A stretch of DNA of 64,000 nucleotides from Zelopaecilomyces penicillatus (taxonomy: Eukaryota > Ascomycota > Sordariomycetes > Hypocreales > Pseudodiploosporaceae), in the NCBI GenBank assembly GCA_005765155.1, contig VCCP01000001.1, positions 1,736,001-1,800,000 on the forward strand, given 5' to 3'. Below, piece by piece: positions 31,978 to 44,244 of this stretch. Within the stretch, counting starts at the first letter, position 1. Every line of letters starts with the position of its first letter. A program made the position numbers and the translations under genes. Below the pieces are notes generated by a model. The model made no database searches and had not been told where the DNA came from. It saw only the letters and a list, made by a program, of their open reading frames with translations.

Positions 31978-33562
31978 GGCGGTGTTGGTGCCAAAAAGAA
32001 AAAGGAGGATAATGGATAGAGCAACTACTCGAAAACGGATAGTAGTTGGGCGTCCAATGTGGCGATGCTCATGACTAACTGCAAAGCCGAAAACAGATTG
32101 TGTGTATGATTTTTCGTATATGGTTGTAGAAAATCATGTGTCAAGCAAATGACTTGGTGCTATTGTGTTGTGCATTATCCGCAAATCCTTTGGTCGGAAG
32201 GAAAACGGATTGCTATTGGCATCTAGTGATATTTCTTGCAAGTTACGATAGTTGTTCCATTCCAAGCTATTCTTTGCACAGTGCCGAGGCTAAGACCAAC
32301 TCCAGAGAAGCAGGGGCTACCTAGCAGGTTCTTTAGACAGGTAAGTACGACTTTCGTGATGAAATGCGCCCGGCTTATGATATTTCATCAACGGAAATGT
32401 AACTCACCGTTGCCCCTAACAAGTGATCGTACAAAGGAATAGGTTCAGTGAGAGTTCGTGAGTTAAGGCGCCGCCAGCGGGCTGGTGGTGGTGGACTTGA
32501 TTTATCAGAGGCTTTGGGGTAAGCTAGACCATCACGTCTATCAAAACGGAAGAGGGGCTCCGGTTTTCCGACCGTCGAGAAAGGAATGGATCTTGTTTTG
32601 GGGCCAGGAACATGTTTGCACTAAAACAACCCGACATAAATAATCGCTTGCTTGCATGTGGTCATGCAAGTGATAACATTAGTGATGCCTGTGCGTTGAG
32701 GTGGTAGCACTCAGTGTACGGATATGTACCGCTAGTAAGATATCTTCCTGGTTACATGCATGCACCAGTGTTCGCAATGTGCATCACTTCAAAAATCGGG
32801 TATAGAACACCAGTACCTCTGGGATGAAGCATCTGGCTGGAGCATCGTAATAATATATTATTGTCAACCATTTTGGGAGCCAGGCCCCTTTTCTACACCC
32901 AATAAAACCTGTGCGAAGCTAAAGAGCTTCAACGGGGTTGCCTGTTTTTGTTCACGCTAAATTCTGGCGCGGACAAAGCATCTGCTTGGTTCATTTGGGT
33001 AAACAAGGGGGACCCGTGCTTTTTAAGTTTCGATTTGTTTCAACAATCTCAACACCCTGCAACAACCAGGCTACTCTAGCAGCCATTCTACAGCGGTTCA
33101 TCAATCGGTGACGTCCCAGCAGGGGTATCCATTGATAGACCGATGCCTCATTTGTCCCGATACGAGACGTCGAACGACGGAGGGGAAAGCCCATCAGGCT
33201 ACGCAAGCGGAGGGAGAACAACAGGCGAAGAAGCTGCAGCACACTATTTGTTGCTCCATCCGTTGTCAAAGCTCTATGGCTTAGAAATAATAGGCAGATT
33301 AGTAGGCAGCGTGAGCCCAACTGCTGGTCTACAACATGTCGACTTGTCAAGGGGAACGTGGCAGTTCGGAAAAGGATCCAGCAGAGCAACATAGTGGAGC
33401 ACAAAACCCACAAAGCGGCAATGGCCTGCATTGGCTGCTGAGTATAGTCAAATCAATCGTCGCCAGCAGGGCCGGGCTCGTTCAGGGTATCTCAGCCAAG
33501 AAGGGCAGGAGACACAATGACATTTGCTGCTGTACAGCCAATTACTAGGTACCTTATAATGC

Positions 33563-33574
33563 ACGATATATCGT
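33563..33574. repeat. Perfect 12-bp palindrome ACGATATATCGT
   Basis: The sequence equals its own reverse complement and is followed immediately by AGTACGGAGTACGG. It could be a dimer binding site; no factor is assigned. Confidence 0.4.
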
Positions 33575-33846
33575 AGTACGGAGTACGGATACAGATGCCG
33601 AATGCCATTCAATCTGCCCTGACTACTCGTGCTAGATATGTGTGAGACGCTTTGGAAGAAGCAACGACGCCAGAGCGGCCGAGGCAAAAAGAACTTTTCT
33701 TCCCGGGCTGCCAGTCAGGTTCGCGCAGCCACAAATCCAACCCGAAAACGGCCCAAGTGTGCCTTATTGAGAGCGGCCATTTTCCACGGCTTGGCGTCTG
33801 CGAAGATGCACAACCCATGCCTGTAACGGCTGGTAGCTGCGCTGCC

Positions 33847-33916
33847 TTGGCCTGCCCTGATTGGCCCTAATGTGCCCTGATTGGCTTTGATTGGTCTCGA
33901 TTGACCCTGGCCGGCC
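33847..33916 (+). repeat. Degenerate 10-bp tandem repeat with phased CCAAT boxes
   Basis: Seven consecutive 10-mers follow the consensus CTGATTGGCC. Exact ATTGG (CCAAT on the minus strand) occurs at 33860-33864, 33880-33884 and 33890-33894, with near copies between and after. CCAAT is bound by the Hap2/3/5 complex. The unit length equals about one turn of the helix, so the boxes would face the same side. It lies about 750-815 bp upstream of the membrane-protein ATG. Confidence 0.65.
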
Positions 33917-34661
33917 TCACGCACACAACCCGCTGGAAGCGAGATTATGGACCAGCGGGCCCGTCCCAAATTTGGATCATGGCGCCGCAGTCCACTGCAC
34001 TGTCTCTCATTTCGCTCCTGTGCTGTACGTAGTATTACTACTAACGCTGTATTATTGTCGTGCCTTGTCTACGGATGCCGTGCTGTCTGGGTGGGCGCTG
34101 TGCACCACCATCGTTTTGCCCGTCTGCTGTGTGTCGGCTTGCATCGTACATCCCCATCTCTCATTTTTCTTTCCTTCCTCCTGCCCTTTCTCTTCTTCCC
34201 GCAGCCGTCGCTCGCTCGCCGCCAACATCCCCTCGTTCGCTATGCCCCCGGCCCTCCGTTTGGCCGCAGCTTGTGCCTGATAGGCACTCAACTCATCCGT
34301 GAGAGATCAGACGGATAGTAGATAAACGAAACACCGGCTACGGAAACCTGCCCTGGGCCGCCGCCGCCGCCTGAACCCGCACGCGACACCAGCCGAATGG
34401 TGACTGTGGGCACTATCTCTCAACAACTTTAAGAGCAATAGCAACCGCAGAGACACACACGAGTGACTTATCAGGTTCGACAACGACGACGTTACAGGTA
34501 ACAAAACGAACTGCACTGTAGCATTTGTCGATCATGATGGTGTCAGCGACGTTGACACAATAAACTTCAACTACCGCCAGCCCGGATCGCCCACACCAGG
34601 GACGAATACGATACGATCGTCGCTGCATCACGCAGCACTGCCCACCCGCCACGCTGCCATC

Positions 34662-36225
34662 ATGACTAACCCATTCCGCGGGTCTTCACTCCTTCAGGCC
34701 CGCGATGTCCATCCGCACACTCATTCACCACATCGACATCATCATCGCCATCGCCATCTTCATGCACAGAAGCGTTCTGCCCATGAACCTCATCACGATT
34801 CCGATCTGAACTCCGAACACGGTGGCGAATCTATTCGCCATCGACCGAGAGCCCCTCCCGCCGTGGATCGCGCCATCATTATCAAGGATACCAAGCCGGC
34901 CCCTCTCATTACCCAGATCATTCAGACTGTTTCTCTTATTCAATTCGTTGATTCGGCCGGTTCTCCGATCGAAACTCAAACGCGGTACGCTGCGCCGAAT
35001 ACCATACTTGTCGACTCCTTGTCCGGAAAAACTGTAGCCATTTCGAACCCCGGCTCGTCTACAGCCATTGCGGTCCCTGGATCAGACCGGGGACCAGGCC
35101 TTGGATCATCGCCATCGTCGAGTACCAACGGCCCAGCGCAAGTTACCGGCATAGTGTCTTCTCCTCCATCGATTGTCTCACCTGCTCCTTTATCTCAATA
35201 CCCAACGTTGAGTGACGCCTATAATGGAACGAATCGTAAGTTCTGAGTGTTGTCAAGTATATGGGGCTTGTGCTGACTACTTCGTCTTACAAGTAGCGAT
35301 CAATGGAACCTACACATCTGCTGCTGCAAATTTTACATTAAAAGCTACAGTCTCATCAGCACCGACATCGTTATCTTTTACGACAACTGAGATAGTGTCT
35401 ACCTCTAGCTATCTTTCCACGTCTGTTTTGGAAAGTACCTTTTCAACAAACCCGTATATCCCTACATCGACGAATTTTGCCGGACAGGCTGGGTTTGGTG
35501 ACGTAGGCGGTGATGCACAACCGACTTCCCAAGCTTCGCCTAGTCCTGATCAAGGCTCTCTTTCACCTCAGCAAAAACAAGTTATCGGTGGTGTAGTTGG
35601 TGGTGTTGCTGGAATGGCCTTTTTCACCCTTCTTATTCTTCTGCTTCTTAAGCATAAAAGAAGAAAGAATGTACGTCTCAGGCTAGAGGATTCTCAATCA
35701 GAGTCAACAACTTCGAGGGGATTTGACCAACGCGGCTCCCATGGAAATGCTAGCGATAGCGCTGGTATTGGTGGCCGTGCAATGTCAGAAAGACTAGGGC
35801 ACGCCTCAATTATGACAGCTTGGGCAAGTCTTGCCCAAAAGAAGGGGCCACCAGCAAACGATTCTCCCGAGGGTGCTGAGAGAGGGTTTTATCGTGTCTC
35901 TGGGAGAAAGTTGCCGTCAGTTCTGCACACTGGCGGTGATGGATATACAGATCCGCGAGGAAGTGTCGCCAGCGGTACCTCGGACTATTATCGTGGATCG
36001 CAAGCGTTCGAGCCATCTGGAAGTTCGATGCGGCTGGCTTTGGGAACCCCCATGCGGCCGGTTAGTGGTGTACCAATAATACGTTCCGGACCGGCTCGTG
36101 TTCCCATCACTGAGCACAATCCGTTTGCTGACCCCCCTTCGACTCCTCCGGGAGATGGTCCGATACCATCACTCAAGTCCCGTGATAGCCCCAGGGGCTC
36201 GTCCAGATTTCAGGAAAGTCTTTGA
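34662..36225 (+). CDS. Single-pass membrane protein with His-rich N-terminus and Ser/Thr-rich ectodomain, two exons
   Basis: Exons 34662-35235 and 35297-36225 (500 residues); an acceptor three bases earlier (35294) is equally in frame and would add one residue. Residues 16-40 are extremely His-rich (HPHTHSPHRHHHRHRHLHAQKR) and end in a dibasic KR. A Ser/Thr/Pro-rich region with N-glycosylation sequons (NGT, NFT) follows. The only transmembrane segment is at about 287-311 (VIGGVVGGVAGMAFFTLLILLLL) followed by KHKRRK. The 190-residue cytosolic tail is Ser/Gly/Pro-rich and holds ITEHNPFADPP, a motif common in fungal Mid2/Wsc/Skg6-like surface sensors. I infer a plasma-membrane or wall-sensing role. 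No signal peptide is obvious, which is odd for this topology. Confidence 0.75.
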
Positions 36226-39200
36226 TGGACTTTGTTCCACCAACTAATGACCCTTTCTCTGGCCCTATACTTACTTGGTGCATTAAACATGATGTTGTAG
36301 TTACAACACACAGGGCTGACCTCCCCCACAAATGGACTTATTATTTTGTCATCTATCAATGGTTTTAGTATGTAAGGCGTTCGGCAGGTTTGACTGGGAT
36401 ATTGGGATTTCTTGAATGGAAGTAAAGGGCATTAAAAGAGGAGGAGGAAGAAGAAGAGGAAAGATTAAAAGCGGAAGAGTATGAGAGGCGGATGTTCAGG
36501 ATCACATTTCACTTCAAATCCGTCCCTTGTGAGAGCCAAGCCATGTCTTCAGGCGAGCAGCTGGCCATTATTTAGACGCAGGATCTGTTTATACAATTGC
36601 ATTGATGTTGAAGGACGTCTAATGCATGTTGCTAGTGAAAGCTAGCGAGGTTCAAAATCTTAGAATTACCAATATTATCCACTTACTTTGTGATACCTTT
36701 TGAGGTAGACGAAGGCGCTATGTGAACCATGCTTTGACAGCGTAAAGTTGATTTCACTGCTGAACCGTGTCGCCACAAAGTAAACACTCTGCTAACGCCG
36801 TTTCAATGTGATATTTACGTACCAGTCGTCTAGTCCTTTCATGTCTACGGCCGCATGATGAAGACTACTGAGTGGATATCAGAGGAGCTTCAACTATCGT
36901 CAACAGACAGGAGTCGAAGCTTAGAGGCGGTCGTGGTTGCGGAACGGGTCGGACATGTGGGGTCAAATGGAGGTTTCTCCGCCGCCTTTCTTTGTTGGCG
37001 ATAGACGAACCCCTGATGAGACGCTCATGAAACGGTTCGATGAGCATCTTGTCAACATGGCCGCCGGGAAATCCACATTCCGTATCATCCGAGGAGCTTT
37101 GGTGCTTCTGCTTCTTAGCCAAGATGGTTGTGTAAGTAGTGCTACCTTCTGACTACAGATGTTGCCGCAAAAAGACGGGAGATATCGGCCATAATGTAAG
37201 TGTTCCTGTTACTCTCTCTTTTTCTGATACAATTTTAGTTGAATGCGTCCAGGAACATTGCAAGCATTCTGTGCTATTGCTATGATAATGAGATGTGGAG
37301 GAGCTAAACAGTGCGACCCATTTGCTTTGGCAAAAAGCCACAAACACGTGGTAATTGAGTTTGCATGTTCGGGCTGCAGCATTGAGCTCATGGAGATCAA
37401 AAAGGCATAAGCTGGATCATGCCACCCTCTCCAAAGCTGGGATATGCGGTTGTGCTAAAACGCCATCCTCTGTTCCCTCAGTGCTGCAATTCTTAATCTA
37501 GCCTTGCATTGACCACCTCCAAAGTCACCTGAAATTTACCAGAGAGTGTTTCAAGAGTTCTACCTCAAGACACGGGAACGATGAAGCAACAAGCGCAGCC
37601 GACCTATTTATTATCAGTTAGCCGTGGTTTATTCTGGGCATGGCCACATTGTGCCTCGATGCCCATAATGATAGCGCTAGGTATAACTAATTCAGAGCTT
37701 GGACTTCATCAAATTCATATATCATATAACGCATTATGGATGATAAGCTCCCCAGAGGTACTTTAATTCCATGTGTCTGGAGTGAATGACCATATTTTTC
37801 GGATGAGTCGGAACCCCAAGTGGATTGCTTCCCGTATCGGCAGTAGGGCAGGGCAATGTGGTGAGCAGTAGGAACCGCTTTTGGGGCTGGGGCTTAGAAG
37901 GCAAGACAATTTTGCCTTTGGGTGAGGGGGCGTGGGGGCAGGATTTCAACAGAATTGTTTCATCTTCGCCTCAAGCGTCGCCATGCGCGTCGCATGTAAA
38001 GAACTAGCAGTTATGCTCTCAGTGGCGGCTCTTGCTCTATTGACATCATTGATGCTATCACTAGCTGATAGTCGGTGTAGCTTTTGTAACCATTTGAAAA
38101 GTTGGCAGACTTCGCTGGCCAGGGCCTGAAGCTTAAAGCCTCTTGTGGTTCCTTTGACGTCGCCGTGGCACAGCGTACGAAGTCCTGGCATGGCGCGCTG
38201 CTCATTAGTGACAGTCTCACTCCAGACTTGGTTGATAAGCAGCGTACACACACATTGAGCCTATGCCAGAGCGCTGCCAACTAGCAGATAGCGATCGGGA
38301 TCGACGCAAGATGGAGAGACTAACAAAAAACCGGCGTAACCTCTCAAATTATTTGTCAACCGCAAGGGCTTGCTGTGTGCTAGTTGGCTATTGCGAGCTA
38401 CTCTGAGCTACTGTAAGCCACTATATCGCGCTTGTTAGGCCGAGAATTGGGGCATCTTCCCTGTTCGTTCTATTTTTTCTTCTCCCGTCCCTGGATGGCG
38501 TATTCGTATTCTGCTTTTGCGTCACCTCGCCATGGCTGTCTTGGCCAAAACAAACTCCGCCAGCCAAAATCCGTTATAGCGGAGAACAAACCAAAGACCA
38601 CACAAAATAGCGAAGACTGCATACCGAGTAAAGGTCATGCACGGCTAGAGATTGTTGCATCCAACCTACATGGCATATACGATCCTGCAACAGTTGTGTG
38701 AATTGACTGGCTTTGACTGCTTCAAATGTCGTGGATTGTCAGCTCAGCCCAACCCTCAGTACTTGGAAGGTACCTTGTCTAAGTGAAGCAAGTAGCGGTT
38801 GGCAAAGCCCATTCCTGCTGAACCTATTCGCACTTGCCTTGCCTAGGGCCACATTGCTCATGTATCAGCAGGTAGGCACTTGCTTCAGTTGGTGCTTTTC
38901 TAAGGAGTTATAAGCCATGGGAAATACTCGGGTATCTTGTACCTACGAAATCCATCGTTGGGTTTGCGTGCACGTAGATATTAGAGAGAAGTGCACAGAA
39001 ATGCCCTGCATACTCCACCTACCTGGGGCATATGTAGAACTTGACATCGATGATTGTCCACAGGCTGCGCACTAATACGGCTCCTGCACTGTAGCAGCCC
39101 CGCCCGGGTCGGTGACATTTTGGATCCGATAGTCGTGCAGTTGCAGCAGGCCATGGCCAGCCAAGATAGGCCATGACCCTCAAAGTCTAGCCTTTCTAGG

Positions 39201-39947
39201 TGCAGCCTTGCACGGTTCCTTCACAACATGGAACCTACCGCTACCCTTTGATTACACAACCTTGCACAACCGAACCTACCTAGGTACTACCTAATTATGG
39301 TATGTGCAGTGGGAGGTGTACGTACTTCGGGGTATGGGCATGGCACTCACAGGGGGCTGAGCCTCCCCTCGGTGGCGGTCATTGATATCCTCCGCGTAAT
39401 GCCTAGGGCCGCCAGTGCGCTACCCACAGGGCCCGTCCACACGCCCCTCCCCCCCAAACTGCCCTATATGTCAGCCAGGCCACTCCATGTGTGCAGCTGC
39501 GTGCGAAGCTGACCCGACGACCCTTTCAACGACCCTCTTGACGACGACAACCTCTCCATTCCAGCCAAAGGGGCAGGCGAATTCACCGTGCTCTACCCCG
39601 ATGAGCACACTCGACGAAGAATCCCTCACAAGCCTCTAGAGCCTCACTCTCACACCAGCTGTCTACCGACCCGTCACCCACCAGTCGCCCGCAAGTGACT
39701 ACCGACACGTTGCTCACCGGTCTCCTACACGTCATCCACCAACTGGCATTTGTGTGAGGATCAAGTTAGCATCCGACTAGTACATCCTGCTTTCCCAGCC
39801 TGATCAAACTATCGCCAATCGCCAATCGCCTCCCACGACGAACAGTCGAAGTACACCCATTCAACCGCTGCGTCGCTCTCATCGTCTCCCTAGCTCTCTT
39901 GGTTACAAACACTACGCATACTACAACATATCACCTCTCCCAACGCC
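36226..39947. other. Intergenic region upstream of the Zn2Cys6 gene
   Basis: About 3.7 kb. It includes a purine-rich tract at 36434-36465 (GAGGAGGAGGAAGAAG), a coding-like open frame at 36955-37149 noted separately, GGTACC/TACCTA motifs near 38768 and 39274-39292, and a C-rich leader from about 39420 toward the transcription-factor gene. No complete gene is supported. Confidence 0.45.
36955..37149 (+). other. Short coding-like open frame of unknown status
   Basis: From ATG 36955 the frame reads MWGQMEVSPPPFFVGDRR, then TLMKRFDEHLVNMAAG and a hydrophobic ALVLLLL before a stop. Codons look plausible for a real exon and a GTAAGT lies at 37131. No family is recognised and no downstream exon was found. 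It may be a remnant. Confidence 0.2.
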
Positions 39948-42900
39948 ATGGACCCCATGGGGTTCCAGATGCCGCCCATGGCGCAACCTCCACCCATCAC
40001 CAACCAGCCGCCGGCAATCTTTGGCTCATACATGGGCGATGGCATGCCCAATCTCAACATGCCCAATGACTTCGCGACGCACATGTTTCCAGACTCTCAG
40101 ATGCTCATGGATGAGTCGACAGAGGCTAAGCGGCGGAGGATCGCCAGAGTAAGCATTTACGTCTTCTGCTATAGATGACCGGAAAACTGATGCTGGATTT
40201 ATCTTGTTCGTTCAAGGCCTGTGACATGTGTAGGAAGAAGAAGATTAAATGTGACGGCAAGCTACCGGCATGTACGCATTGCATTAACTACAAGACAGAC
40301 TGTGTCTTCACTCAGGTTGAGAAGAAGCGAGCTCCTCCCAAAGGGTGCGCCTCACCCTGCTCTTCTGCCGCGAACTTCATTGCATCTGACGACTGGATAT
40401 TAAGCAGCTAACCATCGCATAGTGCTAAGTACATTGAAGGATTGGAGAATCGATTAGGTCGCATGGAACACTTGCTGAGGCTATCAGGTAATTCACCTAT
40501 TTTGTGCTATTCTATGTCCACTTCAGTGTTCAACACTCATCACACTCGTTAGGCCTCCTTGACGATGAAGATGGCGATCTGGGTGCTCTTGAGAAGAAAC
40601 TCACTGAGAAGTCACGACAGGCCTCTATGGCCGACGTATCGTCTCCTCCTTCACCTGCGCACACCGCGACGGGGCCAGAAATCAAGCCGTCGCCACAAAC
40701 CAACCTGGCATCACTAGATCCTAATCGAGACAGGGACATGGAAAATGCCAAAAATGAGGAACGAGAATCCACAACTCCAGGCGTAAAGGAAGAAGAAGTG
40801 GAGGCTTTGTCAGAAATGATGTGTTCTCTGGTTACTAACCAATGCGGAGAGACCAGGTATATTGGTATGACGTTTCCAGCGCATTTCTTGTTCTGATGGA
40901 CCCTGTGTTCTGCTCTTCCTTTACATTGTGCTGATCCATGATACAGGATCCTCATCTGGTTTCTCGATCTTTTCTCCAAAGGGTATTGAATGGGTCAACG
41001 CGAAGACAGGAGACGATTCATTCCAACATATGATTTCCGAGGTCTCGGAGGACGATCATAAATGGACTAACTGGAAGCCCGAGGTATTTGGTGACCTTTT
41101 TCAGCGCCCTGTTTTTCGGCCGCTGCCACCAAAACATGAAGCCCTATCTCTTTTGAGGGACTATTTCGAGAATTTCAACTGCATGTTTCCGCTGTTCCAT
41201 CAGCCAACTTTCATGCACCTGGTCGAGCGCCAATATTCTTCCGACCCATACCAGGGCACTGGGTGGTGGGCAAGTCTAAATTGTGCTTTAGCCATCGCCC
41301 ATCGTTTACGGGTCATGAGCAACCTTGTTTCAGCCGAGGAGGACGAAAAAGCATGGGGCTACTTGAAGAATGCTATGGGCGTCTTCTCCGAACTAGCTAT
41401 GCGAAACACGGATCTGCTAAGCGTTCAAGCCTTGTTAGGCATGGCGCTATTCATGCAAGGAACGCCTAATCCGCAGCCTTCGTTTCTCCTTATCGCTGCT
41501 GCCATCCGACTCTCGCATAGCATAGGTCTGCACAAGCGAGGAACAGGATTCAATCTCAATCCTATCGAGATTGAGCAGCGGAAGAGAGTATTCTGGATTG
41601 CTTACCTGCTAGATAAAGATCTCTGCCTACGTTCCGGTAGACCGCCAGCCCAAGATGATGACGACATGAATGTTGAACTCCCTGACGCCAACCCTGAGGA
41701 CAACATTGGAAACATTCCTCTCGCAGACGGGAAAAGCAAAATGAATTTGTTCCGTGTCATGTGTGAATTTGCCGTCATTGAGAGTAATGTGTACAAACGA
41801 CTGTATTCAACCAAAGCCACCAAGCAATCCGATGGCGAGCTTCTCAACACAATTGGTGAGCTGGACCAACAGCTTGAGGAGTGGAAAAATAGGATTCCCA
41901 TCGACTTTCGTCCCGAGCATGAGATCAAGGCGTCACATACTCCCCTGATCCTGCATATTGTCATGGTGCATTTTACTTACTATAACTGTCTTACGACAAT
42001 CCATCGCATGTCTGTCCAGCACGGGTTTTGGACTAGCAGGTTGGCAAACTTCGCAATATCTGGCCTAAATGCACGGCCATTGAACCCCCGGATCTTCTCA
42101 TCTGCTGCTCTTTGTACCGCAGCCGCGAGAGCATCCATTTCGCTCCTCAAATACGTACCTCAAGGAGACTTTTCATGCGTTTGGTAGGACCCCTTCTTAC
42201 CTGGTCAATTCGAGGACATGGCTTATGTGATTGGCATATGTGAACAAACAGCTAACTTGTCATTAGGATGGTTCTGTACTTTCCAGTTTCTGCGCTGGTT
42301 ACACTGTTTGGAAACATCTTGCAAAATCCGGTCGATCCTCGTGCTAAATCCGACGCAAGACTCATGAGTTTAGTCGTCACCTTTCTCTCTATGCTTGGTC
42401 AGGAGGCTGAACAAGGTGGTGTTCACCGAATGCTTGGTGTTTGTTCCGAGTTTGTTCGCATCGCCAAGAGCGTCATAGAAAAAGCCGAAAAAGACCAATC
42501 GTCTCGCCGCAAGCGGAAGAACCCTGATATACAGAAAAGTTTACCTGGTGCTGGCACTGGTGCGAAATCGAACGTCGGGGTGACGACGCAGAATGCACGA
42601 CCAACGACCGCTCAAGGGCAGGCACACACGCCGATTCAAACTCATGCAAGCCCGGCAAATGGAGGCATGGCCGCCTCTAGCCAGCTCTCACCTGTTCTTA
42701 GTTCCGTTCGGGGATCCTCTTTCGGCCCTGTGGCTTCTGTGTCTACTCCACCAGAGAAGTCGCCTTCAAACGCCTCAATGGGGTGGCCGCAAGAATATCT
42801 CGTTCCCCAACAAGGCGTTGAATTTGATTCATATGGCGACATGAATGATTTTAATACAGAGATGAATTCGCCATCACACGTTAACGGCGGGCCTTTCCAG

Positions 42901-43050
42901 CAACCACTGTTGCCACCGGATCTGTTTGCTCTACCTATGACACTGGATTGGAATTGGGCCGAAATGAGTGGTGGTGCGTACCCGACAGTAGAGAATGGAA
43001 GATTTAATGACAGGTCTTCTCCTGGTATGCATCGCTCAATGCATCAATGA
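39948..43050 (+). CDS. Zn2Cys6 transcription factor with fungal_trans domain, six exons
   Basis: Exons: 39948-40148, 40217-40344, 40423-40487, 40553-40864, 40947-42183, 42267-43050; joined they give 908 residues. The binuclear cluster at 69-96 (CDMCRKKKIKCDG, then CTHCINYKTDC) has all six cysteines in CX2CX6CX6CX2CX6C. It is followed by KKRAPPKGAKYIEGLENRLGR, a linker and dimerisation helix. The middle-homology (fungal_trans) domain spans roughly residues 260-600, with FHQPTFMHLVERQY, RLSHSIGLHKRG, EQRKRVFWIAYLLDKDLCLRSGRPP. The C-terminal 200 residues are Ser/Pro/Gln-rich, a likely activation region. It acts as a nuclear sequence-specific regulator. I cannot name the orthologue, so the target pathway is unknown. 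Exon boundaries agree with the family alignment, including the intron directly before the zinc cluster. Confidence 0.92.
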
Positions 43051-44244
43051 TGCATGAGTTCTGGTAGGACTTTGGGGGTTGGTCATATGGTGATGATTGA
43101 CTTCGACAACTGAGAGCGAGTAAATAGGAGTGAGGCATCTGAGATACACGAATGTATGACATGAAAGTGAGAAGGGATGCTGTATCTAAAATGGATTTGG
43201 CGCAAATGCAGGCAAGACTTGGGTGGGACAGGTTAACTTTTGGTTTTTTGATATCCTCCACTACTAACATTATCTACTTATTCACTTCCCCTGAAGTTGT
43301 ATTTCTGTGTTGTTTGTTTTTAATCAGCCTATTATGCTTCATTGACACACTTCCTTCCCACAGAACCTTACAAACAGCTTTTGGGCAGTGAATATATGCC
43401 GATAACATGTCACAACATCAGAGTTAATAGCACCATTACACCGTGATTGACTTTTAAATGTAGAAAGGGAAGTAAGGTGAGTACTAGACTCTTTAGTTAC
43501 TGAAGCAGGACGTAAGTATTATCTATCACGGCTACACAATGAGCCAGTACAAAATAAAGCATGCGTATTTCAATATTACAGCGCTGGGACCAGCCTTTTG
43601 ATTCTGCACCCACTGGTATCTGATAAAGAAAAGACGACGTAAGCAGGTCCATCACCACTTTCCTTCCGCTGGCAGGCAATATTCACAGCCTGCGTTGGTA
43701 TCCTCTGTAAACCAACCGCTACTCCCGCCCACAACCTAAAAATGCCACATCCATCATCTCTCTTTAGACTCCCCCAACTAGAGCCTGTTTTTTTTTGCAT
43801 CAAGCCCCCTATCCTCTCCTAGGTCCAAGGAAAAAACGAAAAAAGTAACAACATTGAGGACCGCATGAAAGATATAGATGTTAAAACAGGAGGCTTTCCG
43901 ATTAAGGTTATGCCCCTAAAGCAAACCACTCTTCTTTCCCCAAACGCCGTGCTAGACATCAGAGACAAGTATAGAAAAAAAATGTACTCGGGGATCCTCT
44001 TTGTCCGAGATGCATAAAAAAAAATGAAAATGAAAAACAGCAGGCCAATCTGCAGCAAGGGCCAGGCCTTCCATGTGTCGTAATATAGACCCTGTACATG
44101 TTACCAAACCATTGTCCGAAACCTTTTACCCTCATCATGCAAGAATTACCGTGAGCCATGAGAAAAGGGCACACCCGAGTGCGAAATTTTCACTAAGACC
44201 CTCGATGAAAGAAAACCAAGGACGAGCGAGGATGCCGTCGAATG
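43051..44244. other. Convergent 3' flanks of the Zn2Cys6 gene and med19
   Basis: About 1.2 kb, A/T-rich with several A runs near 43830-44040, and no supported gene. The many overlapping frames look accidental. Confidence 0.5.

Larger units (their letters stand above)
31978..34661. other. Divergent intergenic region between hydrolase and His-rich membrane protein genes
   Basis: About 2.7 kb without a supported gene. It holds a 10-bp-period repeat with CCAAT boxes at 33847-33916, a perfect 12-bp palindrome at 33563-33574, and a C/T-rich leader from about 34140 toward the plus-strand gene. Several open frames overlap one another and look accidental. Confidence 0.5.
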
